A stretch of DNA of 59,068 nt, from contig CAYRLW010000018.1 in NCBI GenBank assembly GCA_964425215.1, positions 1-59,068 on the forward strand, written 5' to 3'. Below the pieces are notes generated by a model, which was not told the DNA's origin, searched no databases, and saw only the letters and a program-made list of their open reading frames with translations. The stretch comes from CAYRLW01 sp964425215. Lineage in GTDB: Bacteria > Spirochaetota > Spirochaetia > Treponematales > Breznakiellaceae. Made by a program: the position numbers and the translations under genes. Position 1 is the first letter of the stretch. The number at the start of each line of letters is the position of its first letter. This document shows positions 1 through 7,317 of this stretch, in pieces.

Positions 1-99
1 TCCGCTCGAGGGCTGGAGTTTTCTCTAAGAGAGAACCGATATTGCAAGGCGGTTGCCGCTCCGCGACGTGGATTCATCCCTTTATGGGATTTTAGGTCG
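1..99. other. Window edge, no gene seen
   Basis: No coding region is supported here. There is a short hairpin at about 20-37 (TTCTCT, loop AAG, AGAGAA) and a GC-rich stretch around 49-68, which may be the end of an upstream transcription unit cut by the window edge. I see no T-run that would make it a convincing terminator. Confidence 0.3.
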
Positions 100-128
100 T
101 TGTATCAAATCGCGTTTAGGTATATCAT
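100..128 (+). promoter_or_regulatory. Predicted sigma70-type promoter for rpmG-secE-nusG
   Basis: TTGTAT at 100-105 and TATCAT at 123-128 are separated by 17 nt. The -10 box matches the consensus at five of six positions and the -35 at three. It lies 50 nt upstream of rpmG and no other gene intervenes. This is inferred from the sequence only. Confidence 0.45.
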
Positions 129-177
129 CTTTATGGGTTTACCAAAGTACAGATACTGTTAGGCAAGGGGATATGGT

Positions 178-351
178 ATGGCTAGCAAAAAAACCGCTGT
201 AGAATTGATCGCGCTTCAATGTTCCGTTTGCAAACGGAAAAATTATACAACCAAGAAAAACCGAAGAAACATGCAGGAAAAGCTTGAGTTGAATAAGTAT
301 TGCAAGTTTGACCATAAGCATACTTTGCATAAAGAGGCAAAGATAAAGTAG
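178..351 (+). CDS. rpmG: 50S ribosomal protein L33
   Basis: A 57-residue protein of the usual L33 length, starting MASKKTAVELIALQC. L33 is a small protein of the large ribosomal subunit. The N-terminal half has the zinc-type pair CSVC, but the C-terminal half reads YCKFDHKHTLHKE. The expected fourth Cys of the CxxC pair is Asp, followed by His, so zinc binding may be altered or use a different ligand. The start is ATG at 178 behind an AAGGGG-like ribosome binding site. It opens the block and is followed after 7 nt by the tRNA-Trp gene, an rpmG-tRNA-secE arrangement I recall from treponemes. Confidence 0.95.
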   Translation: MASKKTAVELIALQCSVCKRKNYTTKKNRRNMQEKLELNKYCKFDHKHTLHKEAKIK

Positions 352-358
352 TGTTTTT

Positions 359-431
359 AGGCCAGTAGCTCTAATGGTAGAGCGCCGGTCTCCAAAACCG
401 GATGTTGTGGGTTCGAGTCCTACCTGGCCTG
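359..431 (+). tRNA. tRNA-Trp (CCA anticodon)
   Basis: A 73-nt cloverleaf. The acceptor stem AGGCCAG (359-365) pairs with CTGGCCT (424-430), with discriminator G431. The anticodon arm is CCGGT-CTCCAAA-ACCGG, giving anticodon CCA for tryptophan, and the T-arm carries GGTTCGAGTCC. The 3' CCA is not encoded. It sits between rpmG and secE and is probably processed from their shared transcript. Confidence 0.97.
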
Positions 432-526
432 TATTTTATAAGTTAATACCCTGATGTGCTTGAACAGCGGGATGATTTCTGCGACAATGGGTAGTCCTTT
501 TTAGGATAATTTCCAAGAGGGTTGGT

Positions 527-706
527 ATGAATAAGATTGTTCAATTCGTAAAGGAATCCTACGCGGAACTTCGCAAGGTTGTATGGCCGAGCAGGGAAGA
601 CGTCATAGGGTCCGTTAAGGTGGTTCTTATTTCCACAGTGGTTTTTGCCCTTGTTTTGGGGTTGGTGGACGCGTTGCTTCTTCTGGGCATCCAGGCCATT
701 TTTTAA
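527..706 (+). CDS. secE: Preprotein translocase subunit SecE
   Basis: A 59-residue short-form SecE. Together with SecY (also in this window) and SecG it forms the inner-membrane protein-export channel. The N-terminal amphipathic part contains the family signature ELRKVVWPSREDV, and a single hydrophobic span follows (about residues 33-57). The ATG at 527 follows AAGAGGG. nusG starts 12 nt downstream, the very common bacterial secE-nusG pair. Confidence 0.95.
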   Translation: MNKIVQFVKESYAELRKVVWPSREDVIGSVKVVLISTVVFALVLGLVDALLLLGIQAIF

Positions 707-718
707 TAAAGGGCGAGC

Positions 719-1276
719 ATGTCTACAGGATGGTATGTCCTTCATACGTATTCAGGATACGAAAATAAAATCGAAAAAACCATCAAAATGATGATTGAAT
801 CGGGAGAACTGGAAAAGGATGTTGTTCGAGACGTCAAAGTTCCTTCCGAGGAGGTTGTCGAGGTTCGGGATGGCAAAAAACGTACCATGACGAAAAAGTT
901 TCTGCCGGGTTATATTCTGGTGGAAATGGATTTACCCGAAATCGGTTGGAAGACCGCGTGTTCAAAAATTAAAAAAATCCAAGGGGTAACTGGTTTTGTG
1001 GGTACCCCGGCAAATCGTCGTCCCAATCCCCTAACCGGTGATGAGGCTCGTTCGATTCTGCAAAAGGCCGGCGAAATGAAGGGTGAGCGGGTGGTTCGTC
1101 CGCGACAGTCCTTCGCGGCGGGTGAACAGGTAAAGATTATCGACGGTCCCTTTGAATCCTTTACGGGGACGATAGAAGAGGTGAACGTCGAAAAGAACAA
1201 GTTGAAGGTTATGGTTGGCATTTTTGGCCGTTCGACTCCCGTGGAGGTTGATCTTCTGCAGGTCGAAAAACTCTAA
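719..1276 (+). CDS. nusG: Transcription termination/antitermination factor NusG
   Basis: A 185-residue protein, normal for the family. NusG binds the RNA polymerase clamp and links it to Rho or to the ribosome. The NGN domain starts WYVLHTYSGYENK. The linker is followed by a KOW domain near residues 130-180 with GEQVKIIDGPFESFTG. It starts at ATG 719, 12 nt after secE, and stands directly before the L11-L1 genes, the usual bacterial arrangement. Confidence 0.97.
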   Translation: MSTGWYVLHTYSGYENKIEKTIKMMIESGELEKDVVRDVKVPSEEVVEVRDGKKRTMTKKFLPGYILVEMDLPEIGWKTACSKIKKIQGVTGFVGTPANRRPNPLTGDEARSILQKAGEMKGERVVRPRQSFAAGEQVKIIDGPFESFTGTIEEVNVEKNKLKVMVGIFGRSTPVEVDLLQVEKL

Positions 1277-1405
1277 TTTTCCTTGTTTTATTACAATTAA
1301 ATCTATATGAGGTGTTACCTCCATTAGATGGGAGTTTCCGCTTTGGGCGGGAACGCTATCCCAGCGGGAAGTTCCGGCTGGGTATACCACGTAAGGAGAT
1401 CCCGA
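1277..1405 (+). promoter_or_regulatory. Leader of the rplK-rplA genes, possible L1 control site
   Basis: This is a 129-nt untranslated stretch between nusG and rplK. It carries a small hairpin GAGGT-GTT-ACCTC near 1309-1321, followed by TTAGATGGGAG and a G-rich paired segment (GGGAG and CCC blocks around 1329-1364). In many bacteria L1 represses its own operon by binding a structured site ahead of rplK. A control role here is by analogy and from position only, since I cannot fold the RNA. A weak promoter may also lie in the AT-rich part (1281-1308). Confidence 0.35.
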
Positions 1406-1837
1406 ATGGCAAAGAAGAAGGTCACCGCGATCATCAAGTTGCAGTGCCCAGCGGGCAAAGCAACTCCAGCGCCACCGGTGGGCCCCGCGTTAGGACCCCA
1501 CGGCGTCAGTGCGCCCCAGTTCGTTCAACAATTTAACGATCGAACGAAGGGTATGGAAGCGGGGTTAATTATTCCCGCTGTTATTACCGTCTACAGCGAT
1601 AAATCCTTTACGTTTATCCTTAAAACTCCCCCGGCCTCCGTGCTGATTAAAAAGGGCGCGGGCATCGAAAAGGGTTCTCCGGAATCCCATAAGACCAAGG
1701 TGGGGAAATTGCCTAAAGCTAAACTGGAAGAAATCGCGAAGCTTAAGATGCCCGATCTTTCGGCCAATGATTTAGAGGCGGCAAAAAAAATTATCGCCGG
1801 AACTGCCCGTTCTATGGGTGTCGAGGTGGAGTGGTAG
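1406..1837 (+). CDS. rplK: 50S ribosomal protein L11
   Basis: A 143-residue L11 starting MAKKKVTAIIKLQCPAGKA. L11 forms the stalk base and the GTPase-associated centre with 23S rRNA. The N-terminal proline-rich hinge (PAPPVGPALG) and the C-terminal RNA-binding end (GTARSMGVEV) are visible. The reading frame is open further upstream, but the ATG at 1406 is chosen because GTAAGGAG stands just before it and because it gives the family length. rplA follows after one base. Confidence 0.97.
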   Translation: MAKKKVTAIIKLQCPAGKATPAPPVGPALGPHGVSAPQFVQQFNDRTKGMEAGLIIPAVITVYSDKSFTFILKTPPASVLIKKGAGIEKGSPESHKTKVGKLPKAKLEEIAKLKMPDLSANDLEAAKKIIAGTARSMGVEVEW

Positions 1838-1838
1838 T

Positions 1839-2519
1839 ATGAAGCACGGGAAAAAATACCTCGAAAGCGTTAAAAAGTACGATAGGACCGTGGTGGTCGA
1901 TTTTCCAAAAGCCGCTGAAACGGTAAAACAGCTGGGTTTTGCTAAGTTTGATGAAACCGTGGATCTGTCCGTTAAGGTAAACCTTAAAAAGAGCCAGTCT
2001 GTTCGGGATACGGTGGTCCTTCCCCATCAATTTAGGGGCGAGAAAAAGATCCTCGTATTTTGTAAGAGCGAAAAGGAAAAGGAAGCCCAAGAAGCCGGCG
2101 CTACCTACGTGGGGTCTGATGACCTTATCGAAAAGGTAAAGGGCGGCTGGACCGAATTCGATATCGCCGTGGCGACCCCGGATATGATGAAGGACGTGGG
2201 TAAGCTGGGTATGGTATTGGGTCGCAAGGGTTTAATGCCTAATCCTAAAACCGGTACGGTAACCTTCGATCTAAAATCGGCGATCGCCGAACTGCGGAAG
2301 GGCCGGGTGGAGTTCCGGGCGGACAAGACGGGGGTTATCCATATTCCCGTGGGTAAACTGTCCATGGATGCTTCTAAAATCGCCGAAAACGCCCACGCGG
2401 TTATGACCGAAATTAAACGGAAGAAACCCGCCGACGCCAAGGGTGACTTTATTCAATCGGTATCCCTGAGTTCCACCATGGGCCCCGGGGTTTGGGTATC
2501 CGTAAAGGATGAGGAGTAA
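1839..2519 (+). CDS. rplA: 50S ribosomal protein L1
   Basis: A 226-residue L1 starting MKHGKKYLESVKKYDR, a normal length. L1 forms the mobile stalk that moves deacylated tRNA out of the E site and is often the repressor of its own operon. The signature LGRKGLMPNPKTGTV lies near residues 129-143. The frame is open to 1818, inside rplK, but ATG 1839 matches the family N-terminus and lies one base after the rplK stop. rplJ starts 3 nt after its stop. Confidence 0.97.
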   Translation: MKHGKKYLESVKKYDRTVVVDFPKAAETVKQLGFAKFDETVDLSVKVNLKKSQSVRDTVVLPHQFRGEKKILVFCKSEKEKEAQEAGATYVGSDDLIEKVKGGWTEFDIAVATPDMMKDVGKLGMVLGRKGLMPNPKTGTVTFDLKSAIAELRKGRVEFRADKTGVIHIPVGKLSMDASKIAENAHAVMTEIKRKKPADAKGDFIQSVSLSSTMGPGVWVSVKDEE

Positions 2520-2522
2520 TCT

Positions 2523-3068
2523 ATGGCTATCGTAGCGAAAAAATTACAATCCGCAAAGGTTTCATCCATTGATTCGCTTAAGGAGTCTTTTGGTTCGGCG
2601 CCGGATTTTATTTTTACCGACTATCGTGGGTTGACGGTTGAACAAATCACCAACCTTCGAAAACAACTGCGCGCTAAGTCCGCCCAATTTAAGGTGGTCA
2701 AGAATAATTTTGCCCGGATCGCTTTTGAACAATTGTCCGCTCCCGACGTGGCTACGTACCTGACGGGCCCCACGGCGGTAGCGATTTCCCCGAAGGATTC
2801 CAACGAGGTCGCGAAGATTTTGTTGGATTTTTCCAAGGAAACCCCGGCTTTAAAGGTTAAAGGTGGTCTGGTCTCCAATACGGTGTATAACGCCAGCCAG
2901 GTGGAAGCATTCTCCAAGCTTCCCGGACGTTTGGAACTGATCGCCATGTTGATGTCCGTGATGAACGCCCCCGCCCGCAATCTCGCGGCGGCGCTCAACG
3001 ATATCAACGGCCGACTGGTCCGTACGGTAAAGGCTATCGCCGATAAGAAACAGGAAGGGGCCGCGTAA
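2523..3068 (+). CDS. rplJ: 50S ribosomal protein L10
   Basis: A 181-residue L10, the base of the L7/L12 stalk. The N-terminal rRNA-binding half contains FTDYRGLTVEQITNLRKQLR, and the C-terminal helix that holds L7/L12 dimers ends KAIADKKQEGAA. ATG at 2523 stands 3 nt after rplA, so translation is probably coupled. A 130-nt spacer then separates it from rplL, much longer than other gaps in this run. Confidence 0.96.
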   Translation: MAIVAKKLQSAKVSSIDSLKESFGSAPDFIFTDYRGLTVEQITNLRKQLRAKSAQFKVVKNNFARIAFEQLSAPDVATYLTGPTAVAISPKDSNEVAKILLDFSKETPALKVKGGLVSNTVYNASQVEAFSKLPGRLELIAMLMSVMNAPARNLAAALNDINGRLVRTVKAIADKKQEGAA

Positions 3069-3130
3069 AGGCAATAATGGACCCTCAGGCTTCGGTATGC
3101 TGTCGTTCCTGTCGGTCTTATTGAAATATT

Positions 3131-3149
3131 CCGGAGCTCTTCGCTCCGG
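3131..3149 (+). promoter_or_regulatory. Hairpin in the rplJ-rplL spacer
   Basis: CCGGAGC (3131-3137) pairs with GCTCCGG (3143-3149) around a five-base loop. No T-run follows directly, so it does not look like a full terminator. It could stabilise the rplL mRNA end or be a processing site, helping the several-fold higher production of L7/L12. That role is inferred. Confidence 0.45.
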
Positions 3150-3198
3150 GCACGTTCCGTATGGGATGTAAAGTTTTTTAATTTTAGGAGAAGATAAT

Positions 3199-3588
3199 AT
3201 GGCAGCGCTTACGAAAGATCAAATTCTCGACGCGATTGCTTCCATGACCGTATTGGAAGTTTCCGAACTGGTCAAAGCGATGGAAGAAAAGTTTGGGGTT
3301 TCCGCCGCCGCTCCCGTGGCTGTTGCCGCGGTTGGTGCCGCTCCTGGAGCCGCCGCCGCTCCCGCGGAAGAACAGACCGAATTCAACGTGATCCTCAAGG
3401 CCTTTGATGATTCGAAGAAAATCGCCGTAATCAAAGAAGTCCGCGCGGTTACCGGTTTGGGCTTGAAAGAGGCGAAGGACCTGGTAGAAGGTGCCCCGAA
3501 GCCGCTTAAGGAAGGGGTTTCCAAAGACGAAGCCGCGAAGATTAAAGAACAAATCACTGCCGCCGGCGGTACTGTTGAAATTCAGTAA
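3199..3588 (+). CDS. rplL: 50S ribosomal protein L7/L12
   Basis: A 129-residue stalk protein present in several copies per ribosome, which recruits translation GTPases. The N-terminal dimerisation domain (to about residue 35) is followed by a flexible Ala/Pro/Val-rich hinge (about 36-58). The C-terminal factor-binding domain then has GLGLKEAKDLVEGAPK. The start is ATG 3199 after TTAGGAGAAG. A 204-nt spacer with hairpins separates it from rpoB. Confidence 0.97.
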   Translation: MAALTKDQILDAIASMTVLEVSELVKAMEEKFGVSAAAPVAVAAVGAAPGAAAAPAEEQTEFNVILKAFDDSKKIAVIKEVRAVTGLGLKEAKDLVEGAPKPLKEGVSKDEAAKIKEQITAAGGTVEIQ

Positions 3589-3623
3589 TTATCGCGGAGC
3601 ATACAGTTTTCTTTTCTCGTTTG

Positions 3624-3680
3624 CCGGAACCCTTAGGGGTTCCGGAAGAAAGGCTACCGGTATTTTGCCGGTGCCTTTTC
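3624..3680 (+). terminator. Partial terminator (attenuator) between rplL and rpoB
   Basis: A strong hairpin CCGGAACCC (3624-3632), loop TTAG, GGGTTCCGG (3637-3645) is followed by a second hairpin GGCTACCGG/CCGGTGCC (about 3653-3675) with a short TTTTCG tail. In many bacteria an attenuator here lowers rpoBC expression relative to the ribosomal genes. The weak T-tract fits partial read-through. A TATAAT box at 3747-3752 might be a second rpoB promoter, but it has no good -35. Confidence 0.55.
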
Positions 3681-3792
3681 GTAGTCTTTAGGTAAAAAAC
3701 GAGCCGTGAGGTTTTTTAATGCCCTGGGGGCCTTGAAAACACCGCATATAATCCGGTTAACCGAATCGGACGGTACCGATAGGGGGTAACGA

Positions 3793-6700
3793 ATGGTTAC
3801 AGGAAACAGTGTCGTCAAACGGACTTACATAGGGAAAGATATCACCGACGTGATGGAACTTCCCGATCTAATAGATATTCAAACCTCTTCCTACGAGCGG
3901 TTCCTACAAAGAGAGCCTTTAAAAGCAGGGCAAGCTCCCGCTATGCAGGGGCTTGAGGAAGTATTCAGGACGACCTTTCCCATCGAAAGCCCCAACGGTG
4001 ATATGGTCTTGGAGTACGAATATTATAGCCTTGATGAAAATAATATTAAATTTTCCGAACAGGAATGCAAGCAGAAGGGTATAACCTACGCGGTGCCCCT
4101 AAAAGCAAGAATCAATTTAATTTTCCAACAAACCGGTGAAATTCGTCAAAAAGACATTTATATGGGCGATATCCCGATCATGACCGATCGGGGGACCTTT
4201 ATTATAAACGGTGCTGAACGGGTCGTGGTTTCTCAGATCCATCGATCTCCGGGCGTCATTTTTAGTCACGAAAAGGGTATTTATTCTTCTCGGATCATTC
4301 CCTACCGTGGGTCATGGCTTGAATTCGAAATCGACCAGAAACGGGAACTGATTTACGCGAAAATCGACCGAAAAAAACGGATCCTGGGGACTATTTTCTT
4401 AAGGGCCCTGGGGTACGAAGGCCGGGAAGAAATTGTTGAAGCCTTTTATAAGACCGAAACGCTAGAAGTCAGCGAAAACAGGGATGAGAAGGAAAAGCTC
4501 GTCGGCCGGGTTTTAGCCAAGGCTGTCTGGGTAGAGGGTGCGGAAGACTCTCCCGAAGGGAAAAAGAAACTCTACCGGGCGGGAGAAAAACTGCATCCCC
4601 ACGATGTGGACGAACTCATTTTAAATAAGGTTACCTCGATTGAGGTTATCGATTTTAACGCCGAGGGTTCCCTCAATTCTCCCATGATCCTCAACTGTTT
4701 TGAACGGGAAGAGATTAAGTTCATAAAAGAGGATCCCAACCGGGACGAACCTTCTCGGGAAGACGCCTTGTCGGCGGTCTATTCGGTTCTGATGCCTGGG
4801 GAACCTATAACGGTGGAGGCCGCGGAAAAGGACCTGCTGGGCATGTTCTTTACCAGCCGCCGTTACGACCTGGGCAAGGTGGGGCGGTATAAGCTCAATA
4901 AAAAGTTCGATTTTAAACCTCCCCTGGAAGATTTTACCCTGACTAAGCCCGATATCATCGCTACGATGAAGTTCCTCATTAAAGTGTACGTGGGGGATGA
5001 AAACATCGACGATATTGACCATTTGGGAAACCGGCGGGTTCGATCGGTGGGCGAGCTTATGGCCAACACCATGAAAACCGCGTTTAGCCGTATGGAACGG
5101 ATCGCCAAAGAGCGGATGAGTCTAAAGGAAACCGATACCATAAAGCCGCAGGACCTGATTTCGATAAAACCGGTGGTCGCAGCGATTAAGGAATTTTTTG
5201 GTTCCAGCCAGCTTTCCCAATTCATGGATCAGGTTAACCCCCTGGCGGAGCTGACGCATAAACGGCGTCTGAACGCCCTGGGACCGGGGGGGCTTTCCCG
5301 GGACCGGGCGGGCTTTGAGGTCCGGGACGTCCATTACACCCACTACGGTCGTATGTGCCCCATCGAAACACCGGAAGGCCCGAATATCGGTCTTATTGTT
5401 TCGTTGGCCAACTATACCCGGGTGAACGAATACGGATTCTTGGAAACTCCCTACCGACGGGTAGAAAAGGGAGTGGCGACCCGGGACATTGAATATCTAT
5501 CGGCCATGGACGAAGACCGGTATTACATAGCCCAGGCGTCGGCAAAGCTGAACAGCGACGGTTCATTCGCGGATAAGCAGATATCCTGCCGGCGGCAGGG
5601 TGATTATACGACCCGGGCTCCCGAAGATATCCAATACATGGACGTATCCCCAAAACAGATTATCTCCGTTTCGGCGTCCCTTATTCCGTTCTTGGAACAC
5701 GACGACGCCAACCGGGCGCTCATGGGTTCTAATATGCAACGTCAAGCGGTGCCCCTTATTTTCCCCGAACCGCCAAGGGTGGGGACCGGTATGGAGGGCA
5801 AGTGCGCCTACGATTCCGGCGTTTTGGTCAAATCGAAGCGTTCCGGAGTGGTTGTCCGCGTTACTTCCGGCGAAGTGATTATTCGGCCTGACGACGCAAA
5901 GAGCGAGGAAGAACGGGATGTGTATCCGCTGGTTAAGTATCAGCGGACGAACCAGGATACCTGCTATAACCAGCGGCCCATCGTTAAATTGGGCGAAAAG
6001 ATCGTCAAAGGACAGGTTATAGCCGATGGACCCGCGACCAAGGACGGAGAATTGGCCCTGGGGCGGAACATTCTGGTCGGCTTTATGCCCTGGAACGGGT
6101 ACAACTACGAGGACTCTATCCTGATTTCCGAGCGGGTGGTTAAGGAGGATATGTTTACCTCCATCCATATTAAGGAGTTCATCACCGAAGTTCGGGAAAC
6201 CAAGTTGGGGCCCGAAAAAATAACCCGGGATATTCCCAATACGAGCGAAAAGAGCCTGGACAATTTGGACGCCGAAGGTATTATTCGCGTGGGCGCCAAG
6301 GTTCGGTCCGGGGATATTCTTGTGGGTAAGGTGACGCCGAAAAGCGAAACCGAAACCACCCCCGAGTTCAAACTGCTCAATTCCATATTCGGCGAAAAGG
6401 CTAAGGAAGTCCGGGATACGTCCCTGCGGGTTCCCCACGGTATCGAGGGGACCATCATCGATATTCAGCGGCTTAAACGAACCGAGGGGGACGATCTTAA
6501 CCCCGGGGTAGATGAGGTCGTAAAGGTCCTGATCGCCACGAAGCGGAAACTTCGGGAGGGCGATAAAATGGCGGGTCGCCACGGAAACAAAGGCGTTGTG
6601 GCCCGTATCCTTCCGGTGGAGGATATGCCCTATATGGACGATGGGACCCCCTTGGATATCTGTCTTACCCCGCTGGGCGTTCCTTCCCGTATGAATATCG

Positions 6701-7305
6701 GTCAGCTTTTGGAAACCGAACTAGGCTGGGCCGCCAGTACCTTGGACGAATGGTTCTCCGCGCCGGTTTTCCAATCCCCCACCACCGAACAGATCGAAGA
6801 CAAGTTGAAGTCCGCTGGTTTACCGGTTACCTCCAAGACGAAACTTCGGGATGGGCGTACTGGGGAATACTTTGTGAATCCCGTATTTTGCGGGGTTATT
6901 TACTTCCTTAAATTGCACCACCTGGTGGATGATAAGATGCACGCCCGGTCCACGGGCCCCTACTCGCTGGTTACCCAACAGCCCTTGGGCGGTAAAGCCC
7001 AGTTCGGCGGTCAGCGGCTTGGGGAAATGGAAGTGTGGGCCCTGGAAGCCTACGGCGCCGCTAACACGCTCCAGGAGCTTTTGACCATTAAGTCCGATGA
7101 TATGACCGGTCGTTCCAAGATTTACGAAGCGATCGTCAAGGGAGAACCCTCCACCACGGCGGGTATTCCCGAATCCTTTAATGTGCTCGTCCAGGAGCTT
7201 CGCGGTCTCGCGCTGGATATGACAATTTATGACGCCAAGGGGAAACAGATTCCTTTGACCGAGCGGGACGAAGAGCTGATTGCTAAACAAGGCTCCAACT
7301 TTTAA
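3793..7305 (+). CDS. rpoB: DNA-directed RNA polymerase subunit beta
   Basis: A 1170-residue catalytic beta subunit, close to other spirochaete and Gram-positive sizes and shorter than E. coli. The rifampicin-binding region is clear at FGSSQLSQFMDQVNPLAE and THKRRLNALGPGGLSRDRAG. Residue 494 (codon 5272-5274) aligns with E. coli Ser531 and is Asn, a change linked to natural rifampicin resistance in spirochaetes. The active-site region GRHGNKGVVARILP and the C-terminal GGKAQFGGQRLGEMEVWALE are intact. The start is ATG 3793 after AGGGGG. rpoC follows after 12 nt. Confidence 0.98.
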   Translation: MVTGNSVVKRTYIGKDITDVMELPDLIDIQTSSYERFLQREPLKAGQAPAMQGLEEVFRTTFPIESPNGDMVLEYEYYSLDENNIKFSEQECKQKGITYAVPLKARINLIFQQTGEIRQKDIYMGDIPIMTDRGTFIINGAERVVVSQIHRSPGVIFSHEKGIYSSRIIPYRGSWLEFEIDQKRELIYAKIDRKKRILGTIFLRALGYEGREEIVEAFYKTETLEVSENRDEKEKLVGRVLAKAVWVEGAEDSPEGKKKLYRAGEKLHPHDVDELILNKVTSIEVIDFNAEGSLNSPMILNCFEREEIKFIKEDPNRDEPSREDALSAVYSVLMPGEPITVEAAEKDLLGMFFTSRRYDLGKVGRYKLNKKFDFKPPLEDFTLTKPDIIATMKFLIKVYVGDENIDDIDHLGNRRVRSVGELMANTMKTAFSRMERIAKERMSLKETDTIKPQDLISIKPVVAAIKEFFGSSQLSQFMDQVNPLAELTHKRRLNALGPGGLSRDRAGFEVRDVHYTHYGRMCPIETPEGPNIGLIVSLANYTRVNEYGFLETPYRRVEKGVATRDIEYLSAMDEDRYYIAQASAKLNSDGSFADKQISCRRQGDYTTRAPEDIQYMDVSPKQIISVSASLIPFLEHDDANRALMGSNMQRQAVPLIFPEPPRVGTGMEGKCAYDSGVLVKSKRSGVVVRVTSGEVIIRPDDAKSEEERDVYPLVKYQRTNQDTCYNQRPIVKLGEKIVKGQVIADGPATKDGELALGRNILVGFMPWNGYNYEDSILISERVVKEDMFTSIHIKEFITEVRETKLGPEKITRDIPNTSEKSLDNLDAEGIIRVGAKVRSGDILVGKVTPKSETETTPEFKLLNSIFGEKAKEVRDTSLRVPHGIEGTIIDIQRLKRTEGDDLNPGVDEVVKVLIATKRKLREGDKMAGRHGNKGVVARILPVEDMPYMDDGTPLDICLTPLGVPSRMNIGQLLETELGWAASTLDEWFSAPVFQSPTTEQIEDKLKSAGLPVTSKTKLRDGRTGEYFVNPVFCGVIYFLKLHHLVDDKMHARSTGPYSLVTQQPLGGKAQFGGQRLGEMEVWALEAYGAANTLQELLTIKSDDMTGRSKIYEAIVKGEPSTTAGIPESFNVLVQELRGLALDMTIYDAKGKQIPLTERDEELIAKQGSNF

Positions 7306-7317
7306 AGGAGTTACAGA

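Noticed and set aside
3747..3752. TATAAT as a firm rpoB promoter
   Set aside because: No acceptable -35 lies 16-18 nt upstream, so it is mentioned only as a possibility.
5563..6582. 339-codon open frame on the minus strand inside rpoB
   Set aside because: It is a shadow frame of a highly conserved gene; long antisense frames are common there and it has no family features.
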